DNA from: Collybia mongolica
Lineage: Eukaryota > Basidiomycota > Agaricomycetes > Agaricales > Clitocybaceae
Assembly: GCA_013420905.1 (NCBI GenBank)
Contig: JAAXNY010000009.1
Coordinates: forward strand, 62,001-126,000
Length of the DNA: 64,000 nucleotides
Reading direction: 5' to 3'
In this document: piece after piece, positions 57,501-64,000 of the stretch
How positions within the stretch are numbered: the first letter of the stretch is position 1
Layout of the letters: the number at the start of each line of letters is the position of its first letter
Program-made: the position numbers and the translations under genes
The notes under the pieces: generated by a model
The model's database searches: none
Told to the model about the DNA's origin: nothing
Seen by the model: the letters and a program-made list of their open reading frames with translations, nothing else

Positions 57501-59568
57501 ACGGGACGAACATCCGCATCGATCATGATGTTGTTAATTTCGAAGTTTGCAAGCACACCGCCTGAATAATTTGGTATTCAGTACCGTGTTATCCCGAACA
57601 ATGCTGAGAGTACATACTTTCACCGGTGCAGACGCCCTTCGTTCCCCCAGCTGACATGTCACAGTTATACCCGGCACAGGTTTGATCTTCAAGCTTGAAA
57701 GTCCGGCCGTACCACGCAAGGCCAAGATTTACCTTCTTCAGGTCAACTCCAGCCTTAACGTAAAGCAAAGTGCTATCGACCATGTCGAGAAGCGAGCTTT
57801 GAGGCTGGGCCGTCGAGTTAGCACCTACCACGGTAGTATCCCAGCTACCAGACCGTGTAAGCAATGCACGTTTGAAGAAAGAGAAGAAGTGAAACGCACG
57901 GCCCGTCTACAGTGCGAGCTGTCGTCAGCTATATCGTCGAAAGGCCCCAAATCGTACTTACGGTAGTCATAACTCATCATATTGATGAAGTCAAGTTTGG
58001 TAGAGATTTTATCCATCTCAAACCCTTTCAAAAACCAGTATCCTGCAGGCGTCGCAAGCGAGATCAAGGATGTTCCAAGGCCTGAACGCAGCTCATCGAA
58101 GAAGATAGTGAGGTTGGGCGTGTCAGTTGGCGGTCCATTACGTTCAATAGAAGCGGGGTACTCTGGGTGTAATGAGGAAGAGGTCACAAAAAGAGGTGGG
58201 AGATACCAAACCCACCGAAATCAATGTCGATACCAGCAATCCCATAATCGGTAATAAACGCTTTGACGGAATCGATGAAGATAGTACGGTTGGCAGCGGT
58301 AGATATCATAACCGAGAACAGCGCTTTTGTAGTGCCTTGCGAGAAAGTCCAGCCACCAACAGCAACAAGGACTTTCGTAGATGTGCCAGCTTTCGTAACC
58401 AACTGGCGCAAGCGGTCGCCGTCAGTGGAATCCACAAAACCAATTTTCATGTCTTGACCGATCACGGCGAAGGCATAACTGCGGTGTACGTTAGTCAAAA
58501 TTCAAAACAGAGCCCGCGCGACTTACATAACATGGGTCAAATCTGTGAGGTCTAGTTGATCGACCGAGACTGGGTTGCAGCTTCTTTGCCCGGCCCAACC
58601 AGCATAGTAGCCGACTTTGCGTGTAAGCTGATCGCCTCCACACGATGGCAGGGTGGCCTTTCCACAGTTTGAGATACTGGAGAAGTTGACTTTAGGTCGA
58701 GAATATTTCATCGGGCACTTTACTTACCAGGGTTCTCCGTTGGGAGCAGCATCGCAAAACTCGTCTGTTATGCCGCAGAAGCCAAACGCAGAGCAGCACG
58801 CCTTAAGCGGGCATTCGGCGGCCCCAGGGGATTCGGGGCCACATTGAAGGGCGGGATTGACAGGGATTGGAGGGGGCGTGCCGCTTGATATACAGAGTGT
58901 AAAGTCTGCAGCGGGTATCCGAGGTCAGTTCAGCAATCAGTCAATAGAACTAAGGCGTACCAAGTTGCAAATTTTCGCATCCCCTCCATTTATATGTCTA
59001 AATCAAATCGTTAGCGCTGATATTATGCCTAAACTGTAAAAATATCTAACATCAACATTGAATTGCTCGATCTACGAGGGAAATATATCAGTGAAATTTA
59101 TGGCACTGCCGACGGGGAACCTACTTGAGCAGCCGTGATACCGAATTTAGTGCCGATAAGAGCACAATAATCACCTTCTATGGTCTAAAAATCGATTTTT
59201 GAGTGCGTAAAAAAACTACAACAATGCATATACGTTTCATCAATACCTTGTAAGTCTGACAAGAACCATCAGGATTTGGCTGTGGGGTCGTTGTCGGAAG
59301 ATCTCCTGGGGTAACGCAGAGTTTCTGGCCAATTTGAAGAGTTCCACAGTCCAAACCGGGATTGTATTGAATTAGCTGGTCGGTGTTGATACTCGCTGCA
59401 ACTGCAATGTCCCAACTAAAGAAGTATATATCAGCAATCTGATATAGATTATAGTATTAAAGCTCACCAGGTACTGTATGGCATGCCAACAGTGGCCGTA
59501 GTACATGGTGCGGCATGAGTCTTCACGACTATGAAAGAGAGTAGAATGGCACCAAGAATGGTCGCCAT
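54588..59568 (-). CDS. Killer-toxin-like (subgroup C) chitinase: LysM, LysM, CBM18, GH18, Cys modules and JAMM-like C-terminus
   Basis: Secreted multidomain chitin hydrolase with some 20 short introns. In order: signal peptide (MATILGAILLSFIVVKTHA), LysM 1 (QYNPGLDCGTLQIGQKLC), LysM 2, a hevein-like CBM18 (CPLKACCSAFGFCG), then GH18 from about 58720 with KVGYYAGWAGQRSC, VLVAVGGWTFSQG and the catalytic GIDIDFEYP, whose Glu codon is split by an intron. The barrel continues through MMSYDYHGPWD, GLAWYGRTFK and FEINNIMIDADV. Beyond it come at least three similar cysteine modules (around 56800, 56450 and 56050, of the type WMEAC...TPDVCDD), and near 55000-54600 a segment with ANFHTHP and, 15 residues on, SPSTAD then GVPGIIISRRG. 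His-x-His...Ser-x-x-Asp is the JAMM/JAB metal-binding pattern. The TATA box is at 59616. Exon borders are by eye. Confidence 0.85.
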
Positions 59569-59615
59569 GTTGGCGTGAAATCTACAGAACTGATTAGAGA
59601 GCATCATTTCTCGCG

Positions 59616-59623
59616 TTTATAAA
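59616..59623 (-). promoter_or_regulatory. TATA-box-like element of the chitinase gene
   Basis: TTTATAAA about 50 bp upstream of the ATG at 59568. The corresponding promoter part is missing from the duplicated copy. Confidence 0.55.
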
Positions 59624-60961
59624 GATTCATGGCTGTTCTGGCGGCATCCGGCGAAAAATTGAACACAATTCTCTTGGCTGCATCCAGGGAAGACAATCAT
59701 GGAGCCCCAAAACGCGTAGCGTCGAAGGAGTAACCGAGAAACCCAGAAACACCCGGAAAAGCATTTTCGAGTCCCTTGTGCGCGGTTCATTGTCGGTTAT
59801 TCTCACCGTTCCTGAATGCGAGATCAAAATTTTTAAAAAATTGTCATCAAAACGATTTGAATTATCATGGAGCTACTGACTATCGAAGTTTTTGCTGAAT
59901 ATCACACTCGCTCTTCGAGGGGCTGTTTTGATGTCCTCGAGCGAGCACAGGAAATCTGGCTAGCAAGTCCTTCCGTAGAACCAAACACCGAAATGCAACT
60001 GTGACCTGAAGACATGAAGATCAGTTTTAGTATCAAGGCCGCGAATGGCGCAACGTGGCGGGTTTCAGCGTGCCTGACTTTTCGTCTTACCCATGCGGCG
60101 ACAAGTCGAGATGTGGTCAAATCTCATCCGCCAATTGATGTTGTGACGTTAGCGGAAATAAATATTTGCTTCCATTGCGGCCGCGTGTGCAAGATTGCTG
60201 CGAGATGTACGTCCGGCAACTATGGTGCTGAATACTCAGCCTAAGTAGCTCGTGGTTCAAATATAGTAGATTGATCTGATATTATCAATATGCGCTTACA
60301 GAACGGACTGCAATCGGGGAGCCAGAACCCCCTCCGGTATGACCCCAATAAAATTATCCGTAAGTTCGAGCTCGAATCAAATTGTAAAGCAGCCCTGGCA
60401 TTGTCCTTTATTTTCAACCTCCTGTGCTGATCATGCGTCTGATGTTGGTGCCCTTTCGTCAAAGGTTTCTTCATGGCGTAATGCGGTCCTACGAGGGCGC
60501 GGAGGCTGGGCAGGGTTGTTCACCTTAGCATAGGGGGTTCTTCGTCTTCAACTATTTCAAACTTTTCCCTTTGCTTCCGGATATCGCTTACATGGCGGTC
60601 AGGCGAGGTAGTATATACCCGCAAGGAAAGCGCAGTGTTGTTGTAATATATCGGGCAACCTTGTACCCTGTCTCGAGGCTTGTTTCCTAAGCTTCACTTT
60701 AGAAAAAGTGAATATATGCATGCCATATTGACCCACGTACGTTTTCCATATTATACGGCCATCTAATGCTATGGGCTAAACAGCGTGAACTTGACTGTCA
60801 CCCAACCGTGGAGAAGATTACTTGCAGCGAGCATCCGTGCATTCCCGAATTCGATACCCCCAATATTTGTCCAGGCAACCAGCAATCATCATCTTTCGTC
60901 CGAGTCGGGCAGATGGTGACTGTCGTAATGCGTTCGGGCTACACGCTCACTGATTGTCAGT
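59624..60961. other. Upstream region of the chitinase gene, no gene seen
   Basis: Open stretches such as 60014-60244 have no motif or splice context. No RNA gene recognised. Confidence 0.5.
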
Positions 60962-61530
60962 CTCCCAGTCTTCATGGGGGTTCAGTTAATACCGATTGAA
61001 TAGATCAAAGGCGTGACGTACCGCACAATCCCCGCAAGGTCTACCGTAATCCTCAGCCTTCCTCTCGTATCGTTTGTTTGGACACCACTTTGAGGTGATA
61101 CAGGATTTCGTACATCCCTCTCAACCTCTCCGATCCGGACACTAATCCCTTTGATTGATTTGGATGGAGCTTCGCTCACACACGGTACGCGTAAAAAAAC
61201 CTCCCATATTACCCCCATATTGTGATACAGATCAAAAATTTTGCTGCTCGGCTTTGCTGTTCTATGATTGCGTCACGCGTCCTGGTTTCGTTGGTATGGT
61301 AATGGGCACCACAAGTATGTATGTGAACAGGTGATGTATGAAGATCCTGATCGTTTCCATCTGAGACTATTAGTTGCAGCTTTTGTCAACGAGCTAGGAT
61401 TTAGGAATGGGAATAACGTACCTTTTCTAATACATCCAGCAGCCAAATTCACAATACACCATACCCCGTTGAAAATAGTGGAACTCCTAATCATTCATGG
61501 AAGCAGTGCGGACCTGATTTCAGGTTGACG
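60962..61530. repeat. Original of the flank duplicated at 53523-54240
   Basis: Noncoding block collinear with 53523-54240 (see there). Together with the two chitinase copies it defines a tandem duplication of roughly 3.3 kb. Confidence 0.85.
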
Positions 61531-61857
61531 ATGATCATGAGGACGATGAACAAAGTTTGAATTTGGCGGTGTGACCCTGTGCGGATCACGTGGTGGATTG
61601 ACGCGTCGCCGCGTCACCCGCCGGCAAAGTCGAGACGCGTCCTTACCCCATGGCCAAAAGACTGGCAGACCTTAATCTTAGATTTCCGACCTACAATTGC
61701 ACAGAGTCCGTGTTTCAACGAAGGATCCCTCACTTCAAAATCAGTACCAACTATGAACGTTATTTTCGGACGACTTGGGTCAAGATGCTGGGGACAAACA
61801 GGACTATCAAAATGACGATCGTCAGGGCCTTGTATATGAGGGCCACACCCTCGCGCC

Positions 61858-62295
61858 CTAGAGGCCACACACAGAAGGATTAACCCGTTTTGCGGCCACA
61901 TCCGCTATTCCTATCGCAACTGCATGTCCTCCCGTTAACTCGTCCATTGCCGCCTGCGCCACATTGAAACCCTTAACCGCCGCATCTATCACCAATATGT
62001 TGACGGTGTTCTTGGCCCCAGTCACGTTGGTATACGTCAGCTGATAACAACTGCCGCAATTGGGCGAGTTCCAGCCTTTAACGAGGTCGGAGCCTCCGAT
62101 GTGAGGGTAATGAGGGAGGGTGTCGAAGGTTGTGTAGTTGCGTGTGAGGAGGCCGTGAGAGCCATCCGAACATGCGACACTGGAGAGCGGCCCTTTTGGA
62201 TTGTCGTAAGCGGTGTCATAAGAAAGCTGAGTGCCTCGGGTTAAAGAGGGAAGGAAGGAGAGCAAAGCGGGCAGCACTACTGTCGAAAGTTTCAT
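61858..62295 (-). CDS. Cerato-platanin family secreted protein
   Basis: Small secreted cysteine-stabilised double-psi-barrel protein of fungal walls, known as a surface-active, chitin-oligomer-binding and plant-defence-eliciting family. Intronless, 145 residues. Signal peptide about residues 1-21 (ending LTRGT). Mature part has the family motifs SYDTAYDNP, ACSDGSHGL, HIGGSDLVKGWNSPNCGSCY, ILVIDAAVKGFNVAQAAMDEL and a final CG. Four cysteines (ACSDG, NCGSC, VCGL) fit the two conserved disulfides. The start is the only ATG before the signal sequence, and a TATA box lies 75 bp upstream. It belongs to the set of secreted proteins near the chitinase locus, with no evident duplication. Confidence 0.95.
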   Translation of the reverse strand: MKLSTVVLPALLSFLPSLTRGTQLSYDTAYDNPKGPLSSVACSDGSHGLLTRNYTTFDTLPHYPHIGGSDLVKGWNSPNCGSCYQLTYTNVTGAKNTVNILVIDAAVKGFNVAQAAMDELTGGHAVAIGIADVAAKRVNPSVCGL

Positions 62296-62368
62296 ATTCT
62301 AATGCGCTCGGTGTGGTGTGAGAGAAAGACAGATAGGAGACTGAGGGAGAAAGCAGCCTCGAAATGGG

Positions 62369-62375
62369 CTTTATA
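62369..62375 (-). promoter_or_regulatory. TATA-box-like element of the cerato-platanin gene
   Basis: On the minus strand TATAAAG lies about 75 bp upstream of the start at 62295. Confidence 0.5.
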
Positions 62376-62748
62376 CCATCCAGGTAGGCTGCATATGGTT
62401 GTTTGGTCCACTGGTCTACGTAGTAGGATAGCTCTCCTATTTCATGGGCAAGAAGTCATAGAAATTATCAATCATCAAGAGGCAAGCACACCGAAGAAAG
62501 TAATAGTTGACATCCTCGTGAGTTTAACAGGGCGGATCTTTGAGGTTCTCTTAAAGTAAGCAAGGAACTTACACGTTCTCATTTGTGTAACCTCGAGTGG
62601 GTAATAGCGAGGGTTAAAATTTCTCATTTCGTCATTTTGTAATGACCCGGAAGGTCTTGCGGCCTTCGAATCGGCACGCTACTCCGGGTGTAGTTTCTTG
62701 GCTTCATCACGAAGAATCTGATTGACGACAACTTGATACTACATTCGC

Positions 62749-64000
62749 TCAAACCAGTCGCAGAACCGCGACAGACTCGACATGAGCTGTCTGTGGGAAT
62801 AGGTCGAAGCCTCGAATGCTCTCCAAAACATACTTCCGCCCGGGGTCGTCGTTTTCCGTCGCCTTCAGTATAATCCCCACGTCTCTGGCCTGAGTGTGTA
62901 CGTTACAGCTGACGTAGACGACCATCTTGCACCTGAAGGCCAACAACTGCTGGATGAAATTGTCGTCACACCCTTTGCGTGGGGGATCGATAAGCAGAAC
63001 CGTCTTGTCTGGAGGAAACTCTCCAACTGCCTTGAAAATAGCCGCTGCATCACCTGCTCGGAAGGTAATTTTTTCGGCAGGGATGTTGTTTAACTTTGAA
63101 TTACGCGTTGCGAACTTGATTGAATCAGCAGACAGTTCGATCCCAGCAACGGTTTTAAAGTGGGGTGAGAGTGTGATGGCGAAGAGCCCAGCACCACAAT
63201 ATGCGTCAACCAGATGCGTCGGGGGTGATGAGTCTGGGTCCGTAGATAGTGAGGAAGGGGGGAAAATAGCATCGCGCACGTAATTGGTCAAGGGAACCAG
63301 TACTGAGTTGTTGTTCTGGAAGAACGAGCCCGCATTGTATTCGAAGATCCAGTCTCCGACTTTTTCTCGAACTACGGCTTTCTGGTCCGTAATGCAAACG
63401 TGCTTCTCCAGTGCGGAAGTCAAGGTCTCGATCTCGCCAGATATAGCCGATGATGGTGTCGACTTTGTATCACTCGTGATTTCCAGGGAATCTCGGAAGA
63501 GTAAAGATACGCCCTTCGTGTACGTATGTATGTTTCTGTAACGCATCGTTAGTCACTGATGTGTAAAGAAGTCAAAACTCACTTGATGATGTCCTCCCGC
63601 ACGGGCGCATAGGCTTTATTGATAATGGGTACGGCAATTGGACAGTCCTAAACGACCAGAGTTGTGAGATGATAAAGACCGGATTGAATTTGCCAACACT
63701 CACTTCAATATCCATCGTCTTGAAAGTGCCAACCTTGTTGAAACCGATGCTCAACCAGTCCGGTCTCACGCCTTCCTCCAGACTGGACTTTTCCCTTCGA
63801 GCAGCTTTCGGGGGCGCCTCGAAATGGGGCGTCAGTTTTGTTCGGTACCCATATTGTAGGGGCGACCCTATGGTAGGCAGTATTGTAGGAACAGATGTTT
63901 CAGGAAGGTCTGTTTTGTCGGGTTAACGATGAATATCAGTCTCTTATAAATGTACTTGCTCGAGAAGTTCTTGTATGCTTTAACGACTACATCCCTCTTT
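62749..64000 (-). CDS. trm2: tRNA (uracil-5-)-methyltransferase Trm2, 5' end outside window
   Basis: SAM-dependent RNA methyltransferase making m5U54 in the T-loop of tRNAs (Trm2/TrmA-type). Exons (minus): from beyond 64000 to 63960, 63909-63704, 63647-63583, 63535-62749. Seen: VVVKAYKNFS, PLQYGYRTKLTPHFEAP, a central insert, FFQNNNSVLVPLTNYV, SAM-binding DAYCGAGLFAITLS and IELSADSI, LIDPPRKGCDD, the catalytic cysteine in VVYVSCNVHTQARDV (family usually SCNP) and the general-base glutamate in TAHVESVAVL near the end. The intron 63910-63959 begins with GCAAGT on the coding strand, a GC donor, because the conserved frame (NFS to NLPE) demands it. The N-terminal part, including any CCCH or TRAM region, is cut off by the window edge. 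Confidence 0.93.

Noticed and set aside
60014..60244. Plus-strand frame of 76 codons upstream of the chitinase
   Set aside because: No motif or promoter and splice context; not kept in the duplicated flank.
1..64000. tRNA and rRNA genes
   Set aside because: I looked for T-loop GGTTCGA-type B boxes on both strands and found none with a matching A box and acceptor stem.

Overview
The window is nuclear DNA of a basidiomycete fungus, most likely an Agaricomycete. Genes are cut by many GT-AG introns of about 45-60 nt, several exons are under 15 nt, and the proteins are typical of that group: tandem GH12 glucanases, an AA9-like fragment, a cerato-platanin, a Hos2/HDAC3-type deacetylase, a LysM-CBM18-GH18 chitinase, Tnp2 and Tc1 transposases. 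No species can be named from the sequence alone. Exon borders are my reading of splice signals and protein frames. They sum to a multiple of three for HOS2, PER1, both GH12 genes, PRO1, PRS, the dioxygenase and the Spt5-like gene, which supports those models.

Layout. 1-6560 is repeat DNA: a decayed LINE fragment at the left edge, an AT-rich tract with diverged ~240-bp tandem repeats, and two hairpins. 6600-33405 is a gene-rich arm: S/T-rich membrane protein (7.9-8.8 kb), UDP-glucosyltransferase (10.2-14.0), HOS2-type deacetylase (14.9-16.7, minus), PER1 (17.1-18.2), two tandem GH12 genes (18.8-20.1 and 20.6-22.0), glutamate 5-kinase PRO1 (22.6-24.5), PRPP synthetase (24.9-26.2), DOPA-dioxygenase-like gene (26.4-27.3, minus) facing an unknown gene (27.3-28.4), an AA9-like/membrane-protein chimera (28.9-29.7, minus) and a P-loop NTPase (30.2-33.4).

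33.4-49.4 kb is a transposon island. It holds a Tnp2 (CACTA-type) transposase gene whose first exon is split by a younger LINE insertion with a poly-A tail and 14-bp target duplication, a 427-bp foldback, a Spt5-like NGN/KOW gene, a coiled-coil accessory gene, a short-unit tandem array, and a complete Tc1/mariner element with TA duplication.

49.4-61.5 kb is a chitinase locus. An intact-looking gene (54.6-59.6, minus) is followed by its upstream region. A partial tandem copy of the 5' part of the gene and of the upstream region lies at 49.4-54.2 and is interrupted by an element with ~600-bp inverted arms. That element carries a gene of an expanded Agaricomycete family and a fragment resembling the N-terminus of Dna2. 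A cerato-platanin gene (61.9-62.3, minus) and TRM2 (62.7 to the window end, minus) close the window.

The genes are not an operon and most are housekeeping. Secreted wall- and plant-polymer-acting proteins (GH12 pair, AA9-like remnant, LysM-CBM18-GH18 chitinase, cerato-platanin) are enriched, and several lie beside duplication or transposon breakpoints.
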